Of a stretch of 64,000 bases of DNA, positions 25,021 through 37,495 are shown one piece after another. The stretch lies in assembly GCF_964340395.1 (NCBI RefSeq), contig NC_135561.1:303501-367500 (forward strand). Reading direction: 5' to 3'. The notes under the pieces are model-generated. The model saw only the letters and a list, made by a program, of their open reading frames with translations. It searched no databases and was not told the origin of the DNA. The translations under genes and the position numbers were made by a program. Position 1 is the first letter of the stretch, and the number at the start of each line of letters is the position of its first letter. The DNA comes from Glandiceps talaboti (lineage: Eukaryota; Hemichordata; Enteropneusta; Spengelidae).

Positions 25021-28000
25021 GGAAACTGATGTATTTTCATAAACGTTGGGTCATTTTATGATTTTACATCACAGTAATTTTACGAGATTGCCAAGAAATG
25101 CTGATCCACCGTTGCATTATGGGACTTAAGATGTAAAATTTATCAGACGCACACTGAATACCCATGACTGTTTATCATGTTTGTCTAAATGTAATACCAG
25201 TGGGTTATACTTCCATGCTAATACACACTCAGGAGTCATGAATATTCAGTCACAAATCGCACATGTAATTATATAAACCCACGAGTATTGTGAACAACAC
25301 AGATGATTTATCTGCCACTGATTCACCCTGATGTAAAAGCTTACCTGGACTCATAAAGTCTAAGCTGACACGTTGACAAAGCATTGTTTTTAGCCTTAGG
25401 ACTAGTACTAACACAACCCAATCAAGTGTTAAATGTCGTGTAATTTACATGCCAACTACTCTCCGCGCCATAGTGCAATAAGTGGGAACTGGGGTATCCA
25501 ATTGCCGATTGGTTGTTCTATGTACGAGGTCGAAACACTTCTCAACGATTAAACGATTCCCTCCTCTAGTTAATTGTGGAGGGTATTAAACAAGGCGTTG
25601 GTAGCAGCTTGTCGAATTAATACTTTCTTATTAAATGTACTTATTGTGTAGTCCGTTAAATTCCATGTACATTTCAAACAATTACTTGCCATAGTAACAT
25701 CCTCAAGTGACTTAACGACGTACTACTTATGATTTAAAGTTTCCATGGATGTAATAGGTCCCACGTCTCGATTTTAACTCAGAATTTGGGTTCAAAAGGT
25801 CTCCTGCGTATTACAGATTTCGACAGTTGTGATAACATTCCTGTTTTGCTGGGTGATGTACGTTGACGCGACGTAATTACAAATTGTAAAGAAAAGTTAA
25901 ACACTCTAAATACCCACTTCTCGGATAATCCGCATGCTAGCTTGTTGCCTTGTAGAAGGCACGTTCTGCGCATGTGGAGTATGTTCGTTGTCTTAGGCAG
26001 TTCAGTATCTTGACGAGTATATAAATCGGTGAAGAGAAAGTCGTACGCACAGAAGTACAACTTTTAATAGTGTACCAGGGGGCGGCTTGGAAACATCGTA
26101 ATGGGTGAGTGAATGTGTTCGTTTGTATAACATTTTAGGTAGTCCGGAACGATATCATAGCCACTTTTACCACTTTTCGTTCAAAACTGGCGATTTTAGG
26201 TACTAGTACACATCGTGAACAGAGGTCAGTTGGACTGTGAGCATCAAAACGACTTTGTTTCATGAATATCTTCGCGCGAATTCTCAAGTGCAAGAGACAG
26301 AATCCATGTTATTCATTACTTTTTTTCTCTCTCAACCATAGACATTGGGTTTCATGAAATATACATATCGATAATTTATATTTTTTTAAATATGAAACAT
26401 GGGATATGATGATGAAACTAATTAATACTATTAAAGTGTATACGTATAAACGGTAATCTTTTTGTATGTTAAACCCCTCCAATACACGCAGTTTAAAACT
26501 TCAAAGTTGTTCTAGAAACCTGTTCTTCAATCTCGACTAGATCGAGCATCAGGGCCGAGCACTCTATGACACACACTGTGTGTTACTGACTGACTTCCAA
26601 ACGGAACTAGTCTTTGATACCTGTCCATATAATCGTGATGTACTATTCACCAAAATCATTTGTACGATTCCTGTCGTCTGCTACTGATTACTAAGACGGA
26701 TAATCAATCATAGACGGGTTAGAGATCCATGTATACAGTATATAATGCGGTGTGCGTGAATATGTACAGCGTGCTTTGATCCTCAGACCACACAATAGTG
26801 ATCCGATTTGAGAGTAGACATATTGTTTATTACATTGCACAGGGGATTTCGCGTTGTGTCGAATATTAGGAACATTATACGTCATGGGAGAGTTTGAGGC
26901 TGTTAGACAAGAATATCTCGGAGCAGGTTTTAGTAACAAGCGTGTTCAAAATAACGCCCGCCCGAGGCTGCACCTTTGTATTCAGTGTCACTAGATCTTA
27001 CTTGGCAGGTGTGTTTCTTGACAATACAAAACCCCATTTATCAACCATTATGAAAGATGTTGTTATTTCCTGACGGAATTATAATCATGACATATACCTT
27101 AGACCACTATAGAGAATAGTGGTCTGAGCATATACGTAACATGTGGGTCTGGTGATCTGTTTGTATATTGACGTAACACCATGGTAACAATCTTACACTT
27201 GTTACATTTTGTATTTGTAGGAATAATACGATTATTAGATTATGATACACAAGGCCAACGATTTCACGATTTTTAGAGATAGATTAATCATTACACAAAT
27301 ATAGTGCTGTCACTCTAAATTTATATCAAACTCGTCAAAATTCGTGGTTTCTTTTAATTTGCGACTACAAAATTTAGCTACGGACCGCCCTGAGACTATT
27401 TCATACAGTAGAGAAATGTACGGTGTGTTACATGTACTGCTTGAATAACTACACCAATACACCTTTTTCACAGGTAGCGGCAATGGTGGCCATTTATGGG
27501 TACAAAAAACGTAATACCATAATCAAAATAGCAGACAGTTACAGCCCGTTCCATGTTACTGTTCACTAGTTCAAGTTGATACAACTACATACAGACCAAT
27601 AAGAAACTGTACGTGCTACACTTCAAGATAGCAAGTCTTGAATGAGAGTTTCTTGTGACATTTTGTCTATATCATGAAATGAACTAACATGCCACTGCAG
27701 ACATCAAATGCAGACATAAAAACATTGGCGCCCACATGTCTACATCTAGATACAGTACGTTTAAATGGTTTATTTCCTGCAGACAAAACATAGCAAGGAA
27801 TTGCAATATTGCTATCTTTAAGTGGAGAATGTACAGTTTCTTATTAGTTTCTGTACGGCTGTATCAAAGTAAGGCAATAAACACTGACATGAAATATACT
27901 GTAAAACTCTGTTGCTTTAGAGTAAGAGAGGGAAGACGTGTCGAACCTCGTAGCGTATCCAGAGCTAAGACGTGTCGAACTTCGTAGCACATACATCCAG

Positions 28001-28200
28001 AGCTAGAGTAAGCCATCCGTGCCATAGCCGTAAACTACTGTGAAGGACATGTACATAAATCTGACATTTTGTTGCACAGCAAAAACTCATGTTTTATACA
28101 TTTTAGTTAACTCGAAGTAGCGTATAGCGTTTAGAAATGGACGGGGCTGTGGGTTCATGTCGTGATCAGACCCCACCTTTAATGAACTATTGAGTCAGTA
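25021..28200. other. Intergenic, no gene supported
   Basis: Unique sequence. It holds a short hairpin (AGACCACTAT / ATAGTGGTCT at 27101-27125) and an imperfect duplication of AAGACGTGTCGAAC..CGTAGC near 27931-27990. Minus-strand frames at 25.8-26.1 and 26.7-26.9 kb are open but have no recognised domain. Confidence 0.5.
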
Positions 28201-28208
28201 TATGTCAC

Positions 28209-28286
28209 ACTCTGTGAGCCATTACAAACAGACCATTGCTAGCTTCAACTCTGTGAGCCATTACAAACAGACCATTGCTAGCTTCA
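28209..28286. repeat. 39-bp tandem duplication
   Basis: Two identical copies of ACTCTGTGAGCCATTACAAA followed by CAGACCATTGCTAGCTTCA. Confidence 0.9.
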
Positions 28287-28433
28287 GCGTTTTAATGTCC
28301 AGGTTCCAGTAAATATTTTACTAACTCTATGGTAGGTTTGGCGATTTATTGTTCAGCTGCAGCTAAAACTTTTATAATAATGATATATTTATTCAACAAA
28401 AAAGCGGTCGAACCGCTTCATATTGCCACATAT

Positions 28434-28790
28434 GGCCATACCATACCATACCATGCCATGCCATGCCATGCCATACCATACCATACCATACCATACCATA
28501 CCATGCCATACCATACATTACCATACCATACCATACCATGCCATACCATACCATACCATACCATACCATACCATACCATACCATACCATACCATAACATA
28601 CCATACGAACTTGTTTTTGTATGTTTTTGACTATAGATAATGTATTTCTTACATTATTTCATGTCAAATAAAATATACTATACTATACCACACCACACCA
28701 CACCATACCACACCACACCACACAACACAACACAACACAACACAACACCATATCCTTTATCATAGCACACAATACCATGCCACATATATA
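28434..28790. repeat. (CATAC)n/(CATGC)n and (CACAC)n pentanucleotide arrays
   Basis: CCATA and CCATG pentamers fill about 28437-28605. After a unique gap, ACACC/ACTAT/AACAC pentamers fill about 28676-28750 and run out into ACCAT repeats. Confidence 0.95.
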
Positions 28791-28799
28791 CCGTACCAT

Positions 28800-31430
28800 A
28801 CCAGCTGTCCACGTTAGCAATAGGAACGTCGACCATGATGCTCGCTCTACAGCTCTCTGTATATGCATAGTGCCAAACCTTCTCCATGATGTCAAATCAT
28901 CGCATAACTCGAAACAAGCAAACAACAGGTGAATACACTACTCAGGCCATATTTACTCATTTTATTTACATACAGTCTCTGTCCACTCGACGGGGTCAAT
29001 ATTTCGCTAAATTCTTTTACAGACTCGATTTACTTAGTTAACTTACTGACAAAGAAAAAACAACAAGAAATCCAACGTTCCAAATGACGAACTCAAAAAA
29101 ATGAGATTCATTCGTAATCTGTCGGTCGGTCGTTTGCTTGTTTGAGATTCCATTCACGTACACTAAATGCTGAATCCATATAACCGTGACGGAATGGATG
29201 ACGAATTGAGTCTTTAATGTTTCCCAATTAACAACCTGTTAGCGAATAATGGGATTGAAGTGTGTGTCTACCAAGAATCAAGAAATATCAAGGTTGTCTG
29301 ACTTCATATCAAAAGATGCCATTAAAGATATAGTTTATCCGATAATGTTAGCATTCAGCCTTTCAATCTATAACCCATCCAGAGAAGAGGTCCCAACCCA
29401 AAATACAACTATGGTGTTTTCAACTACGTGTACCTGGTTTTCTATATGTTCCCTCTTTGGAGATACGTGTTGGTATGAATTCCCATACATTCAAGCAACA
29501 AACACAAACACAATTTTGCTTGGGTCGTAGTTACGGACACTCTAGCAACATTTCGGCTCAGTTAACTTTATTGGACTCCGCACTGTGGAGGTGTACAATT
29601 ACCATTCACTGATCATAACAAGTTCGTTGTTATGCACTCTGCAAGTGTTTACTAACTCAATTCAAGAGAAGGGGTGGCGGTGGGGTGGGGGTGGTGGTGG
29701 TGGTGGAGGTGGTGGTGGTGGTGGTGGTGAGCTGTTCTTTGTGTCTTGTAATGTAGCCTCCGTCCGCAGACGAGAATATTGTTAGAATGTCCCAAAATCT
29801 GTCGCCTAGTGACCTACTTCTACAGTATCCAAAATCAACGTATCACAGTTGTTAGAAATGTCTTTTCCACTTTGAGCGAATATTTCATTAATCATTATTT
29901 TATTTTAAATATCAGTAATTCACAGTATTTGTATTTCTGTCTAAATCACCACTTAAATAGACCAAGAATAGTTACACAAACTAGAATGTTTGTTTAAGTC
30001 ATTTTTACTAAGACTCGTCGACAGTCTCCTAGTTAACCCCATTCCTGCATGAATGCACGATGTGTGCTATCAAGGATATATTAGTATACGTTACTGGGAC
30101 TCCAACAAGGTAATACTAGTGTGACTTATAAACGCAGTTACACCTACTCCTTAACCTCTGTTTATATACCAGTCCTACTGTTGATCCCCGTTTCTACGCT
30201 AAAGTGGCTCGAGCTGATGTTATATGCGTTTTACTCAAATGAAAAAAATAATTATGTGTTTCCGATAAATAGCCTCAAAGAATAGGGTAGAGATTCTATT
30301 TTATATTATTTCATTAAGGTATGTCCATCTGTGCATACAAACTGTTACCCTTCAATTTACATGGAATGGTCAGTTAAGGCAACAGTTTGTTTTCCTCGAC
30401 TACAATCAGATGTGTGTAACAATTGGTTTATTCAATATGAAGACTGTTCGATTCTTCTCTGTCTTTTTTGACCCCAGGTGATGAAAAGTGTGAGTCACTC
30501 ATTCAGTAAACTACGTAACATGATACTTACTTTGTTTTCGTTTTAACCATGAAGAACATGGCACTCATATCATACACTCCACTATGCAATTGTTATTCAG
30601 TCAAACATGGAAAACAAGAACGGAATGACACAATAAATAATAGTGTCCAGTCGAAGTCACTCAGGTGTCATTGATTGTTCTATGATATCATTCGCTCTAG
30701 ATCTGCACTACTATTCACTTTAAATCTTCTAGACATATGAATTCATCATTGACAGACATTCCTTACCTGAAGCGTAAATCATGAACACATATTTTTATAT
30801 GATAAATTTGCTGCAACGTTTGATGTAGGCGTTTCCAGTGTCCCTAATTGTGTTAAAGGGTTCAAGGGGCAGGATTTTTCTGAATCCGAAGTTGAATTAT
30901 ATAGTGTCGTTTCTACTGAGTCTTGTCGTGTCCAGCTTACACGCATCGGTAATTCTTCATATTTGTCGCGGACTATTTTTAGGATTTGCTAAAAAACGTC
31001 ACACGTCTGCGCATGTGTTAATTCAAACACTTCAGATCCCATCGAAATAAAGAGATACCCATATGAGAGAATCGACTACCTGGTTGGTGTTCTCTATAAA
31101 CAAACATTGGAAACCTCTACTGCCCCAATTGTCTCACCTTTTCATCTTGATGACACGTTGAACAATACTTTTACTTTGTTTGACTACCAATCCTCCGGCA
31201 TATATCATTTGAAAATAACCACAGGGCTACCTCAATACATCAATGTCATTGAGTTTGCAGGGAGGTGTCACTTCACAGGGGTGTGTTATTTGGAGCATTT
31301 GAAGGGCAATACATTGATAGGGATTTAATGACATTCTACACTGAGTTACAATAGTTCCAAGTATAGATTTTTCAACATCGACAACACAAAAGCCAAGTCA
31401 TTGTAACTTTATGTCAACAACGTTAATAGC
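28800..31430. other. Intergenic, with a (GGT)n tract
   Basis: Unique sequence with a (GGT)n/(GGA) tract at about 29675-29731, which would be G-quadruplex-prone on the plus strand. Several 60-93 codon open frames have no recognisable features. Confidence 0.5.
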
Positions 31431-31433
31431 ACG

Positions 31434-31614
31434 TACATACATACATACATACATACACACATACACACACACATACATACATACACACACATACATACAT
31501 ACATACATACACAAACACACACACACATACACACATACACATACATACATACATACATACATACATACATACATACATACATACATACATACATACATAC
31601 ATACATACATACAT
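31434..31614. repeat. (TACA)n/(CACA)n microsatellite
   Basis: Mixed CATA, CACA and TACA tetramers, ending in a pure CATA run (about 31543-31613). Confidence 0.97.
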
Positions 31615-31619
31615 TTTCT

Positions 31620-32820
31620 CAGAATATTCAAAAATAACAACGAGCAAATCCAGCCCTGGTTAATTTCATAAACCATCAAATAAATGAATTAAACTGACGA
31701 GTCGTATCGAGACATTACTAGGAATTGATATTCAATCTAAGCAATGCAAATTTAATTTGTGGGAAATGCAATGCATACAAAAACTGAACTATAAGAGTTC
31801 CCTTAATAAATAACCCTTCAAGAGAAACAATTTCTCGATATTAATCACCAATATTATTAGATTAAGCTTTTAAATTTCATTAAGTTTTAATATTCAAATA
31901 TCAATTCCACTGAATTTATTGTCACAGTGGCAGTTATAAAAAAAACCCAACGTTTCTCGTGTTTGTACTTAAAATCTTGTAATATTTGATTACCGATTGT
32001 TGTTGTCCACTTGCGATTACTTTATAGCTAGAATGAAGGTCCCGGATGAATGGTTGTAGATCTAAATGGGTATACATTAAATTTCAATTACATTAAAGGG
32101 ATAAAAGCAATTATATTAACAAAACTAATTTTCTAGGTTATTTTAGGGACGTAAGATGTCTACAGTACGCCTTGATTTTTGTCAATAATTTGTACTTGTT
32201 AGTGGAGATATTTAATGCTGCCATGGTACATTGCATAGAACCCCTGATTCGGCCGGTATAGTATAGACGTTATCGAAGTAGTGGGCATCGATGTTCAGTG
32301 AAACAATACTCAATTAATCCACGAAAACTGTTGTTGTTTTAATGAACACAAAGCTGAAGACAATTGCGACTTCATTCTTTCATGATCTGAAGTGTTACTG
32401 GATTCATACCTACAATGACATTATTGACAACAACATTGAAATTATCATCATTATTATCATATTATTGATGTTTTGTGTTTTAAACAGTAAATCACTTCAG
32501 GATTAAGACATTTAAAGTGTAGGCTAAATGTTTGTTACATCGACCTCTTTCAAATCCGTCTGTTAATGATTTTCATGAACAATGAATTAATTTTCCCTGC
32601 CCGCTACCTGACTGCTACCTACATAATGGTCTTCGTTGTAGCCAGAAAGTTTCAAACGAAAATATTGTTTGTTACATAATTTGGTGCCTGTTTTGTTCAT
32701 GAAGATAGACAAATCGACCTTTAATAACTGTCAACATTTCTTTTTTACACAGGAAATGGTTATTAACAAATGATTTCAAGTTGGAGTAAAGAAATAAGAG
32801 CCAACATATTTTGCAGTAGT
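31620..32820. other. Upstream region of the 32.8-kb gene
   Basis: AT-rich unique sequence without coding signal. The last stretch contains a splice-acceptor-like ATATTTTGCAG (ending 32815), so a non-coding 5' exon upstream is possible. Confidence 0.4.
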
Positions 32821-32823
32821 ACT

Positions 32824-32845
32824 ATTACGTCATAACTACGTCACC
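32824..32845 (+). promoter_or_regulatory. Paired CRE-like half sites before the start codon
   Basis: TACGTCA occurs twice within 20 bp (TTACGTCATAACTACGTCACC) directly upstream of the ATG at 32846. This could be a CREB/ATF-type site near a transcription start, or simply 5' UTR sequence. Confidence 0.35.
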
Positions 32846-34078
32846 ATGACAACCACGACACCAACCAAACCGGAAAGATCTACTCGTGATTTCCACCGGT
32901 GGAATGGCGGTGCTACTCCTTACAGGAGCGAACTATCCGAAGGACTGCGACAAAGCAACGTGCGAGAAAAACGCTTACTACAGCAACAACGTGAAATGTA
33001 TGACAAACAAGAAAAAATGTCTCTGACACAAATGATGAAGGAAAAGTTACAAGTAGAGGAAATATTGGACGAGGAGGAGGAGGCTAAATTGAAGGGAAAG
33101 CTGACCAATGGAGAAATACACGATGATCACAGAGAGCGTCATGTTGCATCAGAGATGCCGATACTTGGTATGAATGGACATGAAAAGACGGTCAATGATG
33201 ATGCATGTAGTGAACGAGGAACTTCACTTCACATCAAGTTACCGGCAAGCAGCTTCGCGCGTACAAACTTGGTTAGTGCGCCATCTTGTGGCCAGACGAC
33301 GAAACAACGCCAACGTCGAAACTCAGAAGGCACTACCTTCGCACCGAAATCGGAAAAATCTGCGAAATCGATTAGTCGCTCGAAAAGTAAGCTTAGGGTC
33401 AAAACTGCGCCACCACACAGGAACGCACATTACTCTAGGACTCAGCAGTTTGGACGAAAGCCCGAAGAACGACCAAAAAGTGCATTCGTTCGACTTACTG
33501 AACATTATATGAGAAAAACAGGACCAACAGTACAGGAAGTGAGGAGCCGCTTACGAGAACAATTTAGTAGACCTGTGGATGAAAGATGGCCAGATATCGC
33601 AAAGGAGATGGAACAACAGAGACGAGCATTGCTCATCAAATTTGGTGGAACACCAAGAGACAATACTAAAAGACTAACAAAACAGACGTCATCGCTGTCC
33701 GAAGTACGACAATCAAAGTCACGAGAAGAAGTTGAGGAAGAAATTCGCAATTTGAAAAACTTTGACAAAGAACTAGCCAATCAGATTGCAAGAATCCAAG
33801 GCTTTGATACGAAACAAGATGGCACCACAAGGTTGCTAGGTCGCAAAGATGAAGATAACGTTTACACAAGCAAATGGAAATTTGAAGAAAAACGACTGTT
33901 GCGATTAGCAGAGACCAAAGAGCAACAAGGACACCAAGAAACTAAAATGAAAGAGTTTTTGTCACACTTAGAAGAAAGTGGTTACATTCCAAAAAAGAGG
34001 CGTTTCGATATCAACACAGAAAACAGTATGTCCTACCACGACCCTCAGTTTAGGGATCATATTAGCCACAATTTCTAG
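32846..34078 (+). CDS. Uncharacterised 410-residue charged, partly coiled-coil protein (single coding exon)
   Basis: I do not recognise the family. The frame is open for 410 codons from an ATG in good context (CGTCACCATGA) to TAG at 34076-34078, without internal introns. The protein is rich in Lys, Arg, Glu and Gln. Residues about 35-85 are a likely helix or coiled coil (KRLLQQQREMYDKQEKMS). A basic, serine-rich middle (about 150-205) looks disordered. A more ordered C-terminal half includes RPVDERWPDIAKEMEQQRRA and an acidic-basic helix around REEVEEEIRNLKNFDKELA. There is no signal peptide or membrane segment, so it is probably cytosolic. Length and composition argue for a real gene. An axonemal or cytoskeletal role is only a guess from style. 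The lack of introns among multi-exon neighbours could mean a retrocopy; no poly-A tail remnant was seen. Confidence 0.8.
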   Translation: MTTTTPTKPERSTRDFHRWNGGATPYRSELSEGLRQSNVREKRLLQQQREMYDKQEKMSLTQMMKEKLQVEEILDEEEEAKLKGKLTNGEIHDDHRERHVASEMPILGMNGHEKTVNDDACSERGTSLHIKLPASSFARTNLVSAPSCGQTTKQRQRRNSEGTTFAPKSEKSAKSISRSKSKLRVKTAPPHRNAHYSRTQQFGRKPEERPKSAFVRLTEHYMRKTGPTVQEVRSRLREQFSRPVDERWPDIAKEMEQQRRALLIKFGGTPRDNTKRLTKQTSSLSEVRQSKSREEVEEEIRNLKNFDKELANQIARIQGFDTKQDGTTRLLGRKDEDNVYTSKWKFEEKRLLRLAETKEQQGHQETKMKEFLSHLEESGYIPKKRRFDINTENSMSYHDPQFRDHISHNF

Positions 34079-34537
34079 TCAACTTTGACCCTTGACCCTT
34101 GGTTGCACATTGTAAATACAATAATTAGTATGATAATTTATGTATTAAGTCACTCCAATGGCTGCATTAATGTCACTGATGAAGAATCAGTGATTTACTT
34201 CAATCAATTATACAAACATTTAATTTTTTAGAATCAACAATATCATTATACGTCGTATTTTCAACTTGCATTTTCTGTACAACATCAAAGATATACAAAA
34301 TGTTCATACTTCAATATTATACAATACATCTAAACCAAGTTTCTTCTGGTGACTTTTCTAAAAGTTGCTCAGTATATAAATTATGTACCAAGCCGATGAT
34401 AATGTGATTTGGGCGAGGCGCGTACATCCATAGGCACCTGGTAAAGAGCAGAGTGCGAGTATAACCATTATTCGTGTTAATGCTGTTAATGTTTCTTGAT
34501 CTGAAATTCAAACACACAAACGCGCACACACATGTTA

Positions 34538-34543
34538 ACATCG

Positions 34544-34590
<47 letters not shown>

Positions 34591-34666
34591 TACATACATA
34601 CATACATACATACATACATACATACATACATACATACATGCATGCATACATACATACATACATACA

Positions 34667-34697
<31 letters not shown>

Positions 34698-34712
34698 GTA
34701 CATACATACATA
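34538..34712. repeat. (CA)n and (CATA)n microsatellite
   Basis: CACG/CACA tract to about 34583, then CATA units with one CATG interruption to about 34710. It lies about 460 bp beyond the stop of the 410-codon gene. Confidence 0.97.
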
Positions 34713-34714
34713 AT

Positions 34715-35880
34715 CTCCTTTGAAAATATATAACTTGATATATGAAATGCACAATCATGTATAGTTATGTATAGTTATAGACTATCATATACCATACACA
34801 GACTATATGTACAATTTTTTTTAAATTTTATTTTGACAACATTTAAAAGGAGAATGGAAAATTTTAACGTTGATGGAAAAATAACATGAATATCCTACAA
34901 TAAGTTTAATACTTTTTTTTTCGGTTCGTGAATTTCAATATATGTTAATAATATATGTATGTATGTATGTATGTGTGTGTAATCATTTTAATAATATTCT
35001 ATCTCCCATGTATTGAAACTGTGACAATTCAAACAAACAAACAAATTGTTATAAAGCATATACGTGTTCGTAACAGCTTGTGTGGAATTGAAAACAAAGT
35101 TGATTAGTATGATCAAGTTGAGTTCATAATGCAACTATTAACAAAGAAACACTTGGCTGTAATTTATATTCCATTATTTTGATATTTCAAAGACATGTTC
35201 GTTTAAAACCATCTGTTTCATCATACAACATATAATATCAAGGACTTTGGTTTACAGTGAGAAGTTGTCGTAGAACTTAACGAAGTCCAACATGCAGTTT
35301 ATACGTCGTTGGAGGCGCACTCCAGATGGAAACGGGCCCTGCGGTCCTTGCGTGAACCATGCACGATGTTCGCTTTAGGGTTGACGTTATAACCAATAAA
35401 AGGCCAATATACTAGTAGTTGTGAAATGGAACTCACTTTACTCTATAGGCTGTCCAATATGGCGAGCCAGGGGAATGAGGTCGGAGAGGGGGGGGGGGGT
35501 GTTGTTAAAGTTTATTTACACCAGATGGACACAGATATTACAGTCTTAGACTAGTAAGTGTACATTAAAACTGAACAATGTCGAAAACTAGATTATTTTA
35601 TATTTCTTATTAAAAAGGGTTCAATCGTGCCATATTTTACAAGGCAATTAAAATTTATAAAACAGTATACTTTACAATAGATATAAAGTATTAATAATAT
35701 AAAGCTTGATTTCTTTGGTTGCTATAGCAACTGTTTATGGAGAAAGACAAAATCCATACATCTCAATTTGATAAAGATGAAAGAATCAGACAACCATACA
35801 GTACTATAACATTAAAGATGTAATTCAATGTTGTGATAATAAAATAATCATGGTTCAATGTTTTATATATAATTTTATAA
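34715..35880. other. Intergenic, no gene seen
   Basis: AT-rich sequence with a short ATGT tract (about 34955-34972) and a G run (about 35489-35499). Confidence 0.55.
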
Positions 35881-35891
35881 TTTTGTTTGTT

Positions 35892-35934
<43 letters not shown>

Positions 35935-35980
35935 ATGTATGTCTGTCTGTATGTCTGTCTGTCTGTCTGTCTGTCTTTCC
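35881..35980. repeat. (TTTG)n/(TGTC)n microsatellite
   Basis: TTTG units then TGTC units with two TGTA interruptions. Confidence 0.95.
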
Positions 35981-36301
35981 TTCTTTTCAGTTTTTGTTTT
36001 TGTTTTTGACGAGCTACATTAATTGCTCATACCCATCAATTGACAGACACAGAGTCCTGAATTTAAAACTTTTCTCAATTTTTGACGCATTAAACATTTT
36101 GTTATAAAACATGTCTGTAAATACTATAACAACTTACGGGTCAAGCTTTCAACTGTAATTTACAAAGTAAATAAGTTCTTTTTGACATCATATCCCGTTT
36201 CGTAATATCTGACATACTATGATTCCTTAGGGACATTGCATTGTGGGAAAAGCAACACACCAGAATTGAGACATTCGGTGTTCATGTCGATTGCTATAAT
36301 A

Positions 36302-36453
36302 TGGGGGGGGGGGGGTCCCTTTCAAGCCATTGATTGGGGGGGGGGGTCACTTTCAAGCCATTGATTGGGGGGGGGGTCCCTTTCAAGCCATTGATTGGGG
36401 GGGGGGTCACTTTCAAGCCATTGATTGGGGGGGGGGTCACTTTCAAGCCATTG
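36302..36453. repeat. 30-bp minisatellite with G runs (5 copies)
   Basis: Each unit contains a run of 10 or more G, then TCACTTTCAAGCCATTGATT (or TCCC). Five G runs spaced about 30 bp apart give a strong potential for intermolecular or long-loop G-quadruplexes. Confidence 0.95.
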
Positions 36454-36455
36454 AT

Positions 36456-37490
36456 AGCATTATCATCATACAAAAAGGTGGCTGATTATATCTCATATGC
36501 TATAACTAACATTTTCATCCTTGTATGGCGTTTTACAACTTGATCTGATTAAAATGTAGACATTATCATAGAAGGTGGCCAATTAGATGTACATAACTGG
36601 CAAGTACTTTCACACCCGAATTTACATATATTGAAGCTAACCTTTTCACGCCTTCAGTTTACTCAACACCTCCAGGAAAATCTGGATCATTCTGTCAGAT
36701 CCAGTCAAACACTGAAGAAGGACAAGTGATTTGTTCAAAACATGTCTGTTTCTCAATCTGAAGATATTGTGGAAGAAGAGACTTGGTGTTTGAATCATAG
36801 TGCTATGAACATACATAGAGTTACCAGTATAATGAAACTTACAAATAGAAGGAGGTGAGGTTTGTTTTCCCATATTCAAATTAATCGAAAACTGTTTTCA
36901 TGTTATCTAACAAATGACACAAATTCTCGCCAAAGCTACCACCTTGCACATTCAATTTGTGATATTATCCGAATTTAAAGCATGTTTACTGTCATAAGTT
37001 TTAAGGTGGTTGCTTGTTCTGCATTTTTAACTCAACAAAGATTTCGACTAAGGTTTGGTCTATGGCATTCCCTCAAAACCTGAAATATTCAAAGGGATGG
37101 TTTATACTCTTTTTAACTAATAATGAAAATACTTTGTTTATTTCACACGCCTTCACTTCATTACGTAGTATATGTCGACCAACGCCAAGCCAAAATTCAA
37201 TTTGAAGGCGCTGTTGACAAAAAAAGTTTTACGTCTATTTTTCTTCGGCGATTGTATTCATGTTTCACTCGATGATGTGTAACATCGACGATAAAATAAC
37301 CAAACGACCAATTCAGTTCGACCAGTACAGAATTTGTTTTCTCTCATCAATTACAATACACAGGTCGGAAATGTACTTTGATTTGAGAAACTGTGTAGTC
37401 AGTCTTCGAAATATAGAAAGAAGAATGAAAATTAAACCTAGCTGAAAACCATTATCGCCCGATGTTTAGTTTTAATTTTCTCCCATAGAG
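36456..37490. other. Intergenic downstream of the C1q gene
   Basis: This should contain the 3' UTR of the minus-strand C1q gene on its right side. No other coding signal. Confidence 0.5.
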
Positions 37491-37495
37491 GGAGC

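Noticed and set aside
25779-26060. 93-codon minus-strand frame
   Set aside because: No domain, no conserved look and no splice partners.
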